NCBI GenBank assembly: GCA_021292105.1
Contig: CM037874.1
Coordinates: 11,018,502-11,082,501, forward strand
Reading direction: 5' to 3'
DNA length: 64,000 nucleotides
From: Anadara kagoshimensis
Taxonomy: Eukaryota; Mollusca; Bivalvia; Arcoida; Arcidae
Program-made: the position numbers and the translations under genes
Part shown: positions 1 through 13,410 of the stretch, in pieces
Layout: each line of letters starts with the position of its first letter
Position numbering within the stretch: position 1 is the stretch's first letter
Notes under the pieces: model-generated
Seen by the model: only the letters and a program-made list of their open reading frames with translations
Told to the model about the DNA's origin: nothing
Database searches by the model: none

Positions 1-374
1 TAAACAAATTATTATTTCGCACATTTTGAATTTTTTTGCTGGTTGATTATAGGTATGATGGAACAATCCATTTCAGTCTATGACTTGTATTGCTGTGTAA
101 ATAGAATTGTTATATCCTCCCAGGCTACTGGTAATTGGTGATAACTATTGTCAACATTTGTCCGTTAGCTTAGGGAAATTATTATCCATGTATTGTTTAA
201 ATTTGTCATCCGTAGACTGGATGTGACCACAAAAAATCAGTTGTATCTATTACAGATTAATATATTTGTTATTCATAATTCTCTCATTTATATAATCTGA
301 TTTAGTTAGATTTTGAATGGTCAGACTCAGAGTTCAGAAACCTTTACAATTTATACTGGGAATACATTTCCATG

Positions 375-615
375 GATGTCATCACGACATCGTTAATTAG
401 CACAATGTCTCTGTTAAGCATTACCCTGGATATATTTGATGTCCCATAGTTCCATGTTCCTTTGATTACACATGAGTGTAGCTGGCTAAACAGGAGGTAC
501 TTATCCCTTCAGAGCATCCAGTCTCACTTCCCTGATGAAACTGCATCTAATTTATCAGTTTCTAAGTTCTACTTTGCCTTTGGATTAAAATTTGGACATG
601 GATTAATTCTTTTTT
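375..615 (+). repeat. R1 dispersed repeat
   Basis: Landmarks in order: GATATATTTGATGTCCCATA, a GTGTAGCTGGCTAAACAGGA block, TCACTTCCCTG, and a 3' part with TTTGGACATGGATTA. R1 is ~350 bp, in both orientations, without protein or tRNA-like head. Confidence 0.75.
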
Positions 616-694
616 TTACTTAAGATTTTATTTCTTTTTTACATTTATCGTTTATGATTAAATATAGTATTATAGTATGTTGTATTGATACTAA

Positions 695-920
695 TCCATG
701 TCTACATCACAATTCTAAAGCAAAGTAAAAAATAACAAATTAGTTTAGCAACTGAACTTCCACCAGGGAAGTGAGACCGGGTGCTCCGAAAGGGTAAGCA
801 CCTCTTGTTTAGATAGGTACACCCACCACGTGTGTAATCAAAGTTGAGATTGAAAGGAGCATGAATCTATGGGAGACGCCAGATATATCCAGGACAATTC
901 TGGACACAGAGGCAAATAGA
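695..920 (-). repeat. R1 dispersed repeat
   Basis: Opposite strand of the previous copy: CTTCCACCAGGGAAGTGAGA, CCACGTGTGTAATCA, ATATATCCAGGA. Confidence 0.75.
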
Positions 921-1884
921 TATTTGATTTGTTAAATAGAATTATACAGGTATATCGTTGTTAAAACGTGACGTGCATGGATTGAAATAAGCTTCATATA
1001 TTTTTAATATTTATAACGTATCTCCCTTCATGCCCTAAGAGGTATACAGTTCATATCCGAAACAAGCTTAGTTACCTAGATTACATAATATCATTAATAC
1101 AAAGAGCTATATATTCTATTGTATTTCACACAAATTATTTTTTAACAAAATAATACAAAATGCTCAATATATATAATTCATCTGAATTTCCCCTAAAACT
1201 AAGGTACACTCCCTCATATTTACTTAGATAAATTTGGTTAAATATATTTTGGTCATTTTGGATATTTTTTCACCTCCTTTGAAATAAAATTATACATTCA
1301 CACATTTGATCAATGTACTATTGATGAAGAATTGCATTCCGAACACAATTCCGTATATCCTCGTCTATCCATGTTATTATTGCAACACTGATTCCATGCA
1401 GTCTTTCTCTCTCTCTCATTTGTGAATTAAATATCATTAATTAGCACATGTTTGATTGAAACTCTGAAATGGAACAGTAATATATGCAAATTATAACCTT
1501 TTGCGTTTATTGGAATCAAGTTAGAAATGACAAAGGCCGACGACATTCATTAAGAATCAGTTATAAAAATCTGGGCTATTTTTGACTTATTATAATCATA
1601 AGGCATGAATTGACATTTTACAGTTACAGTATTAATTCTCTAGTATTGTATTTGCACTCATCACCATCTTAATGTTCGGATTTATTTACCTGTTTACTTC
1701 GTTTCGTGTGAAAAGCATTGTAATTGGACACAGTTTCACATAGGATATAAAATCCAGGTTACAGCGTCAATTAAAGACCACTACTAATTTATAATTTCCT
1801 ACATATTCAAAGATCAATATATGAACACACTGGTGTCCATATAGGAACAAATACTAATATGCTCTGTATTCTAAGTAACATTCA

Positions 1885-2010
1885 CTAAATCTGTTTTATT
1901 TTTGCAACAGTTGTTTCGGAATAAAATTCCTTATCAGTAGTACTCGGGCCAAAATGTGTTAAAATCCAAATATTTTAAAGATGTTGAAATGAGAAAAAAA
2001 GAACCAAAAT
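1885..2010 (+). repeat. Partial copy of the ~335-bp repeat
   Basis: GTTTCGGAATAAAATTCC through AGATGTTGAAATGAGAAAAA, as at 3670-3760. Confidence 0.6.
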
Positions 2011-2290
2011 TTATTTTGGCAAATCCACGCAAGGCAATCATTTGAATGATTCGGTATTGTTTAGATTTTCGAGGATTTCAAATCCCAGATAAGTTTGATA
2101 ACAATGTTTATCTGAAAAATACTTTTTATTTCCATCTTCGATTCACAATATCCTTAGGGATGCTTAGTCAAACAGGTTATAATTATTACCAATCCGTTTT
2201 CTTTTTGCAATATGCAATTGCTGATATGTGAAAATATCTATATAAACGCACCTTAACGGATAATATAACACAAACACGAACACACACGAA

Positions 2291-2293
<3 letters not shown>

Positions 2294-2340
<47 letters not shown>
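2294..2340. repeat. (CA)n microsatellite
   Basis: About 23 dinucleotide units. Confidence 0.97.
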
Positions 2341-2343
<3 letters not shown>

Positions 2344-2694
2344 GTTTGTAATGATTAAAATGCATGTTTACGCGAGGATTCATTTAATAACTAACCTTGT
2401 ACATAACTACCATACATATTTTTAAATTTAAAAAAAATGATTGTCATGACTTTACAATACACTATTTATACACTCATCTTACTTCTATATACAAACAGCT
2501 TGGACATACATCTTTCTTGGTTTTACATAATCTGCTACCTTCAAGCTATTTAATTTGCTTAGGATTGTTGTGTGGACATGAAATGACATGGTTATGTTTT
2601 GATTTCTCCTGCTATTATTATAAATTGATATTTTATGAGAGGAATCATTGCTTAAAAAATGTGGAGTGACCTTGACCTCATTATTGTAGTTAAA

Positions 2695-2830
2695 TTGGAG
2701 CACCCGGTCTCACTTCTCTGGTGAAACTTCACGTGCTTAAAATCAAACTTGTAAGTTTCAAAGTTTTTTACTTTGCTTTGGGATTGTTGTTTTTGGATAT
2801 AAATCAGTCTGTTTGTTTTGATTAATATCT
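2695..2830 (+). repeat. R1, 3' part
   Basis: CACCCGGTCTCACTTCTCTG through TTTGCTTTGGGATTG. Confidence 0.65.
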
Positions 2831-3539
2831 TCGAATATTTTTCTTTACAACGGATTAGTAAATCGTCAAAAATGTTTAAAATTAGTGCACCCTATTTTCA
2901 TAATAGAAAAAAACATCAAACCGTGTTTAAAATATTGAAAAACGCCTCCATTTTGATTGTTTTGAAATTGTAGGGAAATAATTCATTTGGGAATAACTTA
3001 TTTAAATATTATGTAATGTGCGCAATGATCATACCATCAAGAGCACTCGATATATTAGTATTTGTAATTAGCAAACTAGTTCGATTTTCTTTATATATAG
3101 ACAGTATTAATTTTTGTTTTTACTATGAGACCCCATTCATGTTCTTAAGAATTGATGAATATTACAATTATTTATATATGTAAAGCCCGTACATTGTATA
3201 TAAAAGTGTTGATGGTTGTAGATCTCTTCTATAATAGAAGTTAGGAAAGCTGAAAGTTTTAGTGTACCGAAATATCCTTTAGGCGTCAAGTTATTACGGC
3301 ATTTAGGAACGCAAATTAACAGTTGCATTTTAATATTTTACTTTGTCATTCAAAATTGGAACAAATAGGAAAATGGTATGACTTTAGGCCATTTTCATAT
3401 TTGCATATTGTGTTATATAAAGTAATGATATTCTTGATGTTTTAAACCATATTAGTCGACTACATCATATTTAACTTGATTATTTTAATACGTTTTCTGA
3501 ATATTTAAAAGGATGATTTAAACCATTACCTGTTCTTCA

Positions 3540-4100
3540 TTAAAAGCAAAATTGTTAATTGGTATAAATGTATGATATTACACAATCAATAATTGACGGG
3601 TTTTTGTCTCTTTTGCAATTCACATAATTATTACTGAATTGTTTTTTATTTTGCAGCACTAGACGATCGTTTCGGAATAAAATCCCTCTGCAATAGTGCT
3701 TAGATCAAAACTGGGGAAATCCAAACATTTTAAGATGTTGAAATGAGAAGAATAGAAGAACTAGACAATTATCAAATATTACATATATCAACGTGGCCAT
3801 GTTTCTTTTATTCTCAGTGTTTCTTAATTTTATATATGTCAGGTTTAGTTGCTTGTCTTTCCGAAACACCTAGGCACACAATCAAAATTATTAATTAGTA
3901 TAAATGTATGACATTACACAATTATTGACTCTTGATCAGATTTTTATTTTTATCTTTTGTAATTAACATGATTATTACTAAACCTGTTTATATTTTATTA
4001 GGCGGCCGTTTTAGAAAAATTTCCCTCTCTAGTAGTGCTCAGACCGCAATTAGAGATATCCAAACATTTTAAGATGTTGAAATGAAAAAAAGAAGCACAT
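3540..4100 (+). repeat. ~335-bp direct repeat, two units
   Basis: GTATAAATGTATGA(T/C)ATTACACAA at 3561 and 3899 begins two units that both end with CATTTTAAGATGTTGAAATG (3728, 4066). Confidence 0.7.
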
Positions 4101-5285
4101 ATACCCCTAGACAAGATTGTGTTTAATTTCATGTTTGGGAGGTTTAGCCTAGCGCCCAGTCACACTTCCCAAATGGATACTCTTGTGTTTGGATATGAAG
4201 CGGTAAGTATGTTTAGGATTTGTATATCCAACCTAAAGGATGAGTTATGTTGGTAACGCATTGGACACTGGCTACTAGTATTATATCAGGCGTATTTATA
4301 AAAAAAATTGAATTGGAATTAAGTTATACATTATATCGCATTGTCAGAGTTCTAAATGTTGAATGAAATCTAGCGATCTGTTGATTAGTTCTGATTAATT
4401 ACTATAGACTGATAATATTAAAATATAACCAATCGCAAATTACTGTTGAAAAGACCCTAATCATGTAACAGTGAAAAGAAAGACAAATTACAAAGCAAAT
4501 AGTTCATGAACATTGAATACATCCACATTTCCTCTCTCAATATTTACACTAACCGTGAATTAATGTGTCGGATTTAATTAATGGACATCTCGCTTTCATG
4601 CTACACCAATATGAATGATAGAATCTTACAGCAACAACAGTGTGAAACAGAAGTATCTCAGACAAGGGTGATTATTTTAATGCCCAGAACAGGGTTCAGT
4701 GTGTTTTGGACTTTAAAAATATTCATCCAAGCTTAGGATATCTTTGTTTTACACTTTTACTGTTGTAGGATTATTTTTCTCACTCATCTCAACTCCACCA
4801 TACAAAAGCGATTTGCACATGGATTAGTACGTTTGTTTTTGTTTCAATATAATATTCACTTTTCAATCCACGATCCTTGTCTTCCTAAAATGACGTAATC
4901 GATTTTACTGGGCATTCTGACGTACATTGTTTATGACGTTAACGCTATAGCGCTTGTAAGTGATGGAAATTATTGTTGATTGCGATAAGTTATCTCACCC
5001 TAGGTTGAGACAAGGAAATCGCACATGAGTGAAAAAACCTAAAGATTTCCATATCACATGTTATAGAAAAACATATTTATCAAAAGCGCTTATATTTTTA
5101 TCATATTCAATTATTCAAATTTCATATTATATTTCCCTGACCACTAGCTTTGGTTTATTTACGTTTTATTAGCAGTGATAGTAATAATTATTTCAATATG
5201 TTTATCGTCATGAGTACTGTTAATTTTGACACTTGTTGGAATGTTTGTTTTTTAATTTTTACTCTCGTCATAAGATTGTACTATT

Positions 5286-5287
<2 letters not shown>

Positions 5288-5327
<40 letters not shown>

Positions 5328-5373
5328 CTATTACTACTACTACTACTACTAATAATAATAATAACAATAATAA
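5288..5373. repeat. (AAT)n/(ACT)n microsatellite
   Basis: AAT units, then TAC units, then AAT units again. Confidence 0.95.
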
Positions 5374-5844
5374 AAGCCGATAATTTTGGATTCTCTCCGT
5401 ACATGCAATATTTTCAAAGCATATTGAAATAAACAACATGGCTGAATGACCGGTTGTTAGTGGTATATCGATATATTGATGCCGCTACAATACACATATT
5501 GTAAACTGTATTCATTTGTAAACTAAATAATAAAATTAGCACACTTCCCTAGATTCATTCATTTCTGAGTACGCACTAAATGACTCGTATCTCGTGTTAT
5601 CCTGTGGGGTTTTATAATGTTCTCTTCAGAAAATTCAAAATAACGGATATTCTACAAATTGGACAATATGGTCCAAACCTTTCATTCAAATTATTAACTG
5701 ATATTGGAAACGCATTTAGTTTCCTAAATGCTAAAATATGTAAAATAAAGCTGTACATGTAAACTATTTCGTTTAATATTTCTACAAAGATAAATACATT
5801 TAAAGTGCAACTGAATCAATTTGTTTATTTTTTACAGTACGTTT

Positions 5845-5975
5845 ACAGCATTTGGAGCAACCAGCGTCACTTCCCTGGTGAAAGTTCGCGTATTTTCTTT
5901 ATTTGCCTGCTACCAATGATTTAACCTTGTGTTTGGAATGGTGATTCATGGACTGGTATGTTTGTTTTGATTTGA
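5845..5975 (+). repeat. R1, 3' part
   Basis: GTCACTTCCCTGGTGAAAGT through GATTCATGGACTGGTATGTT. Confidence 0.6.
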
Positions 5976-5995
5976 TACTAACTTTTATACAATTG

Positions 5996-6223
5996 TATTT
6001 ATTTATTTATTTATTTTATTTATTTATTTATGCTGTTATGTTTGCCCTTTCAATATTTAAACAATGTAGTTTCATATATACGGTAACCATGTATGTATAT
6101 AGTATATAAAGTGTCTCATAAGCCAATACATTTTGACTGAATGTGATAATTCTGACTAGTATGCACTATATAATTTGATTTGTGTTAATTTTATGTTCAT
6201 AGATGTGTGACGCTATAATTAAC

Positions 6224-6260
<37 letters not shown>
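5996..6260. repeat. Two microsatellites, (TTTA)n and (ATT)n
   Basis: (TTTA)n at 5996-6030 and (ATT)n at 6225-6260, with AT-rich unique DNA between. Confidence 0.9.
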
Positions 6261-6324
6261 ACACTGTGTAATACGAAACCGATTTAAAAATGAAAATTAA
6301 ATCAGACATGCAATCAAAGACAAA

Positions 6325-6570
6325 TATACCAGTCCCTGTTTAAATCACAATCCCAAAAGCAAAGAAAAAATTTTGAAACTGGAAAACTAAGTTAATCACG
6401 TACATGTCTGCTAGAGGAGTGAGACCGAGTTCTCTAGAAGGTGAAATGCCGCCTGTTTGGATAGCTACTCTCTCCATGTGTGTAATTAAAATTAAAAATG
6501 AAATGAAACATGAATGAAATAAAAAATACATCCAGGAAAAATACATCCAGGATAATGTTGGATAAAGAGA
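6325..6570 (-). repeat. R1 dispersed repeat
   Basis: AATCACAATCCCAAAAGCAA, GAGTGAGACCGAG, TACATCCAGGATAAT. Confidence 0.7.
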
Positions 6571-6814
6571 GAAATAATATACTAAACGAAAAAGTTAGGA
6601 AGCAATGTAAAATTTGTCATAAAAATTTAAAAAAAAAACTAAAAATTTGTTATCCGTCTGTTCTCTTGTTTCAAACGATGTAATGAAGTAAGCAATTTTT
6701 TACATTATATTAAATCGTATTAATAAAACAATGAGAAGTATGAAAATGAAATGATATTATTTATGTTCTACACAATTAAATAATGTTTTTTTATGTGATC
6801 CTTAACCATTTTTG

Positions 6815-6965
6815 TTGGCGGCCGTTTCTTTTGCGCGAAAATTATTATCAAGCGAAAACTATATTATGCTTGTTGTGTTATTGAGCATATTTCAAAAACG
6901 CGAAAATTTCCAAATTTCCTATACCGCGAAAATAAATATACGCAAAAATAAATACGTTTACAACA
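6815..6965 (+). repeat. CGCGAAAA-type dispersed repeat
   Basis: GGCCGTTTCTTTTGCGCGAA and CCTATACCGCGAAAATAAAT. The reverse complement recurs at 21160-21345. The open frame over it is not a gene. Confidence 0.65.
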
Positions 6966-7710
6966 TAATGTCACATGTAGATGCAAATCAACAATTGAAC
7001 ACCACTTGAAAAATGTTAATATAACATATTAATTTTGATCTATGTTAATTATCACAAAAAATGATGCATGCAGTATCAATAATTAATCAATTATTAATTA
7101 ATTAATTAATTTTTATATAACTATAAATAGAGGAAAATCAAATGGCAAAACCAAAAAGTGGACAAACATTCACAATGTACTGAAAATTAAAATAGTTATC
7201 TCTTTAAAAATCTCAGAAAAAATACTTAAAATCTCAGACTTACCATCATGGCTTCTGGTGAACAGACCCGTAAAACTAGATAACAATCATCGCACCAAAC
7301 AAAAACAACAAGATCTAAAGTTAAAGACCGTTCGTTAAGACATTCCAAGGAGAAATAGTTAGAGAATTATGAGACGCTTTATCTTAACTTAAAAACTAAC
7401 AACCTGGTAGTCTTACATTTATTTGAATAGATGATGTGCAAAATAACATTAAGACCAGTTAACTACATCTTACATAGCACGTGTTGCGATATCTCCAAGA
7501 AACCAATTTATTCTATCCATTAATACCAAGATCGATGCAGTCCGGAGATTCTGTAACTGTTACGAGCAAATCTATCGCCTTCTCTTTTTGGAAAATCATA
7601 ATGCAATTTGTTTGGCATTAATATTTTCTATTGAAAATAGGACATAATTCTTTCTTGAAATTAACACGTTTATACGAGTATCAATGATCAGCTAATAATT
7701 GTCAAGAAAA

Positions 7711-9690
7711 GCAGAGAAAGGCTAAGTTAACACTGCTGGCTGACTGGCAGTAGCTATGGTTTAATACCATCGGGCTTTATATATCCACTTGTAATGAGCA
7801 AGTTGGAATAAAATAGACATATATCTCTGAGATCATGTAACAATTAGAGTTCATTAATCTAAGATATTATTATTTCCACATTCAGATAAAACAATAAATA
7901 ATCTTTAATTTTCTTGGTTTGGCCATATTAACTGTCTATATCAATTTGAGTGTTCTGTACAAAAAGTCTCTCTATATATAGAGACGTGACGAAAGAAAAA
8001 TTGCAAACAGTCTGTAGCTAATGTTGTAAATAACAATCAGTGTTGTTTCTGAACAAAAGGGAATTTTCGTTGAAAATAGAAAATAATTTCGAATTCTATC
8101 GAAAGGAACGTATTTTGAACGATTAACACATGAGTTGTTTTATAGGCATGACATATATGATTATTAAAAATTAAACTCATTGTGATAAAACTTTTTTTCC
8201 AAGTGGTCTTTATAAAACGCATTTTACTCTATATGAAATATCGTTTAAATGTGCAGTTTGATTCCACAAATTTTGTACTTAATCTTTCTTGTAACAGTTG
8301 CACCATTATTGCATATGTAGCTAAGTTGTCAGAGTGTACGCAGAGAAAGGCTTAGTGAACACTGCTGGCTGGCTGGCAGTAGCTATGGTTTAATACCATC
8401 GGGCTATATATATTCACTAGTAATGAGCAAGGGAAAATAAAATGGACATATATCTCTGAGATCATGTAACAATTAGAGTTCATTAATCTAAGATATTATT
8501 ATTTCCACATTTAGATAAAACAATAAATAACCTTCAATTTTATCAGTTTGGCTATATTAACTGTCTGTATCAATTTGAGTGTTCTTTACAAAAAGGTCGT
8601 CTATATATAGACGTGACGAAAGAAAAATTGCAAACCGTCTGTAGCTAATGTTGTAAATAACAATTAGTGTTGTTTCTGATCAAAAGGGACATTACCGTTG
8701 AAAAACAGATTTGGAATTCTATTGAAAGTAACGTATTTTGAACACATCCGTTGTTTTATAGGCATGGCATATATGATTATTAAAAATTAATCTCATTGTG
8801 ATAAAACTTTTTTTTCAAATGGTCTTTATAAAACGCATTTTATTCTATATGAAATATCGTTTAAATGTGCAGTTTGATTTCACAAATTCACAGCCGCATT
8901 GTTTCAATGGACTTTTTTGCAAATAGGTAGCAAAATGTACTTCCGATTAAAGAGTTCTTAATGTTTATTTTAATTATTTTACCTAAGTCATGTTAGAATT
9001 GAAATGATCAACATTTATCATGGTATATCATCGAAAAATACACGGGCCGGAGAGCCACCTCGTGATATACCCTTCCGCATGTCAAACTCCGGCCCGTGTA
9101 TAATTCGACGATATACCACGGGTAAATGTTGATTATTTCTTAAATAATCTTCAATGTTCTGGGTTTACCCATATTAACTTCTGTATCAATTTGACTGTTC
9201 TGTATAAAAAGGTTGTCTATATATAGGCGTGACGAAAGGAAAATTGCAAACCGTCTGTAGCTATCGTCGTAAATAATAATTAGTGTTGTTTCTGAACTTT
9301 TTCGTTCAAAATTACGATTTCTATTGTACAAAAAGTATGTTGAATGTTTTGCATATAGACTGTTTTATTGCATGACGAATATGACTAGCAAAAAGAGAAT
9401 GTTTCAATTAATTGTGATTATAACTGCTTTATTATGGCTCCAGTATAAAACAATGAGAGGAATAACTGCAAACCGTTTATACCTTATGTTGTAAGTAACA
9501 GTAAATGTTACTCAACCAAAGAGGCTTTTTTGATCCAAAAATATTGTATTGATTACCAAAAATATACTGTTTAAATTAATAGTCATTTAAAAATACTTAT
9601 AAATTTTAATAAATTTCGTAAAATTGCAGTATCAAGTTGCACCATTATAGTACAGGTAGCTCCGTTTCCAAAGTGCTTGCTCATTAAGTA
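7711..9690 (+). repeat. ~629-bp tandem repeat, two good and one degenerate unit
   Basis: CAGAGAAAGGCT starts units at 7712 and 8341. The third, from 9141, lacks the front and follows the 9008-9132 hairpin. Each unit keeps a TATA-like palindrome (CTATATATAG) followed by GTGACGAAAG. No coding frame. Confidence 0.82.
9008..9132. mobile_element. Short inverted-repeat element
   Basis: About 45-bp arms (9008-9052, 9087-9132) containing TACACGGGCCGGAG and its complement, 34-nt spacer. Non-coding. Confidence 0.75.
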
Positions 9691-10959
9691 GACAATTGAT
9701 GTTCAAATCAGACTGGGCATCAACCAAACTTGAAAAAAGTACTTCAAATTTCATTGATTTGTTTTAAAAAAAATATTACCATTATTGCAATAAGCTTGGT
9801 AAAGCATTAACATCGTAAGGCAACCGCCTCCTCTTTTTCTCGCCAAGTAGGTAATACATCGAAAATATGTATAAATTCGAATCGATGAAATCATTCCATG
9901 TATCTATTACAACTATGGAACATCTGAACAAGTAAAGAGAGATAATCGATTTTTTTTGTAAAATGTAATCCATGTATCTCTTTTCATTCACCCAAAGCTC
10001 TTTAAGATATCTTGGCTTTTGAAAGTTCACACACTTATATTCAATTTCTGATCACAGTTGTTTTCGAATTCACTGTCCAGGTTCAAATTTTACTCGGACA
10101 TATTTTAGTGCGGCTATTTGTCATTTCGACTGCTGAATGTAGGTAGGTTTTGGGTACCCCGCGTTCCTCCCTCGCGTTGTTACGCTACATTTAAACCTAC
10201 CGCTTCGATGTACGTGAAACTGTGCGGAGTAAAACAACATGAGTGTTCTTCTCCACAATTTGTTGTTATTATTACGGGTATTGTCTTAACTTCCCTTACA
10301 ATCAATGTCTGGTAAAGGTAGATAATTTTAAAGTATTTTAACAAGAGATCCAATAAAGTAACTGAAGCTGAAACATGTACCATGAAGTAAAAAGCTTATA
10401 AACCAGTCATGTACACTACCATTCATAAATGTGTATACATGTACATGTTTATAACTGGGTATATCATTATTGACTACAAATCTTCATAAAATTAATTTGA
10501 GGTTGAAAATATCATTGTGCTAAAGCTGGTTATTTTTCAGCTAAAATGTTTTATCTTGACAAATATATATTCCCCTTTCTTATTTTCCCCAAAAATAAAT
10601 TAGTTCCAGGAGTTTTGTTTTATACATTTAGATTTGAAAGTTAACATATTACTTTCAAATACTGCAAAACCGCTATAAATGAAATTTCACATTATAATTA
10701 ATATAAGCCTATGGCTAATATATTTCTGGATAGCATTGTACACATTGTTCAACTCTGCACATCTATCATGTCATGCTTAATATAATATACCAGTAATTCG
10801 ATCGACGTTTTGATCAATTCAAAATAAAGCTTTATATATTTTATCTGGCATGTTACTCCTGCTCAATCAACTATTTGTAATTTTCAATTTCTTTTGACAT
10901 ATAATAGATAGTGCGGTGCGTTCAAAACTGTACTAATATGCAAGATATAACCAATCCTG

Positions 10960-11030
10960 TTAGTTACAAATATTGCAAGCGTAGACTCAAGGTCCGCAAA
11001 AAGTTTTATGGCTGTAATCAAAATATTGTA

Positions 11031-11101
<71 letters not shown>

Positions 11102-11285
11102 TTTTTCTATTTAAAGCCATTCTAGGTATAGTTGAGTAGCTATCTAAACAGGGTTACTTACGCTTTCGTTGCACCCACGCTTTTCTGGTGGCAGTTAAGT
11201 GTCTAACTAAATTTGTCAGTTTTCAAAGTAATTTTAATTGTGATTTGAGCTTGGATTGGTATGTTTATTTTCAATTGGATTGATA
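10960..11285 (+). repeat. R1 with its middle replaced by a TA microsatellite
   Basis: The 5' part (ATTGCAAGCGTAGACTCAAG, to ~11030) and 3' part (from ~11135) are separated by (TA)n. Confidence 0.65.
11033..11097. repeat. (TA)n microsatellite
   Basis: About 32 units; sits inside an R1 copy. Confidence 0.97.
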
Positions 11286-11959
11286 CTGATATATTTCGAT
11301 ACTGTTTATAATTTTGATACCAATAATTTTAGTAAAACAACTACAGTTGTTCCATATTTTATTTCAGACAGATGTTAAAACAAACACACTAAAAGTGTTC
11401 ATTTGCCTTTTGTAATATGAAATAATGGTTATTTGTTGTGACCTCGAGGGCCTTGATATATTTAATGTGATTTGCTAGACGTTTGTTGATTGGGGAATAA
11501 CCTCGAATATATTCCAATCAAAGCCAAGATCACATTAAACGCGGAACAATATATATCCAGAACCGAATTATCTTCCATCTTTTATGGGATTATTCCGCAA
11601 TAAAATTCACAAATAGGATTTTATATCAATGTTGAACATGGGAAAATTTTTACTCTAAATGCATTATTGACCTATGTTGACGTGAACACTAATCATTACA
11701 TAAAATAATTATCGACAGACAATTGAATTGTCTAAAATAATAAATCTGAACCCCTGCAGTTTGACAATCCCGGCATTAATACACTTATCCATATATTCAC
11801 TTTTACTTTATCAATTGTTGAAGAAAACACAAACATGCAGGTGGAGCAAGAGCTGAAACTATTTCTTGCTGTATGCCAAAGAAACAAAATACACTAGTAA
11901 CACTATTACTGTAGCACATGGCCTCAATTCCCTAGTACACATGTTCTTGCTTAACTGAA

Positions 11960-12230
11960 ATTCACAAATGACAACTGTCTCTGGTTTAACAGGAGGAACG
12001 TATCCTTCAGTAGCATCCGGTCTCGCTTCCCAGGTAGAAATTTAACTTTATTTGCCAGTTTCAAAGTCTTTGCTTTCGGATTCTGATTTGGACAAAGTTT
12101 TGATAACCTGTAACTCGTGATTTTAGACATGAACCGATATGCTTGTGTTTGAATTTTAGAACGAACTACAGGGTCACTATATCTCTGTAACATCCGGTCT
12201 CACTTGTCTTGAAATTGTGATTTCGAAACA
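11960..12230 (+). repeat. R1, two successive 3' parts
   Basis: ACAGGAGGAACGTATCCTTC ... TCTCGCTTCCC, then a second CATCCGGTCTCACTT at ~12190. Confidence 0.6.
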
Positions 12231-12519
12231 GAACCTGTTTGTTTTTTTTCTTTTACTGACGCAATAAATAGAAATCCATCTCAAACATTTAACAATAATT
12301 AAGAGTTAATTTGATAAACAATGTTGACATTTGTATAAAAAAAAGACTTCATACTTAATATGTTTTACTGATTTACTAATAAAATAGAACTGTCTCTTGA
12401 AAGCCAAATACGCCCGCCAAAAACATTTAGTGCTTTCCCGCTTGACCTTTCACTTATGTACATAAATTTGATATGCGACACATTGTCTCATGTTGGTTTA
12501 CATTTGTGTCAAGTCCATC

Positions 12520-12635
12520 CATAGACATGGAAGATATGGAGCGGACACGATATTGGGACTCACAACCAGACGAACAGACAGGGTGATTCCTATATACCCT
12601 CAATACTTCGTTAACGGGGGTGTAATAAAATGTAA
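12520..12635 (+). repeat. Fragment of a widespread invertebrate repeat
   Basis: CGAACAGACAGGGTGATTCC and TATATACCC...ACTTCGTTAACGGGGG resemble the end of a dispersed repeat common in invertebrates. The overlapping 95-codon frame shows no protein signature. Confidence 0.45.
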
Positions 12636-13049
12636 GCCTTCCCAAACATCTTTTCAAAAAGGGACAAAACTAAAATATGTTTTAAACATGTTTCATCTAT
12701 TTATGTTCTCACAACGTGCCATTACGGAAGCTGATACAGATTATATTAATTGCCTATATTGGAGAGTATTTGGGTGACATTTTCAGCTTCCAATAGAAGA
12801 TATTACTTCCAAGTAAATACGCTACTTTAACAAATCGTATAGCTTACTCTAACAACCGAAACTTTATACAACGATGTAAGCCGCTTACAAATAAATTGTT
12901 GACTTAGAGATATTGCGAACATGGGCCTTTCAAAGACCTCAAAAATCTCATCACATTATTTTTGAAATGTATAATGTATAGTGTTTCAAAAGGTATCTTA
13001 TTTTGAATATATTGCACATCTGTTACTTCCATATTAATTAATATGCTAT

Positions 13050-13410
13050 GGTAGAGCTTTGTCCCACTTTTTACAACGAAAGAAATAAATTGTTGACCAA
13101 GGAATATTGCAAGCCTAGGCTTATCGGAGTCCTCAAAAAGTGTTATGGACGTCATCACAATATTGTTGATAAGTATGATGTCTCTGTGTACATAATCGCC
13201 CTGAATATATTTGACGCCCATAGTTCCATTTCCTTTCACTCAATTTTGATTACACACACGTGGCGGGTGAAGCTAGCGAAACAGGAGGTGCTTACCCTTA
13301 CGAAGCACCCGACCTCACTTCCTGGGTGGAAGGTCAGGTGCCTAGCCTAACTTGTCAGTTTTTACTTTGCTTCTGGATTGTGATTCGGACATGGATCAGG
13401 ATGTTTGATT
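13050..13410 (+). repeat. R1, full-length copy
   Basis: The most complete copy: TATTGCAAGCCTAGGCTTAT, GATGTCTCTGTGTAC, ACACACGTGGCGGGTGAAGC, GAAGCACCCGACCTCACTTC, GGACATGGATCAGGATGTTT. The frames in it are not conserved among copies. Confidence 0.78.

Noticed and set aside
12490-12777. 95-codon frame as a small gene
   Set aside because: Begins in a dispersed-repeat fragment and has no recognisable domain.
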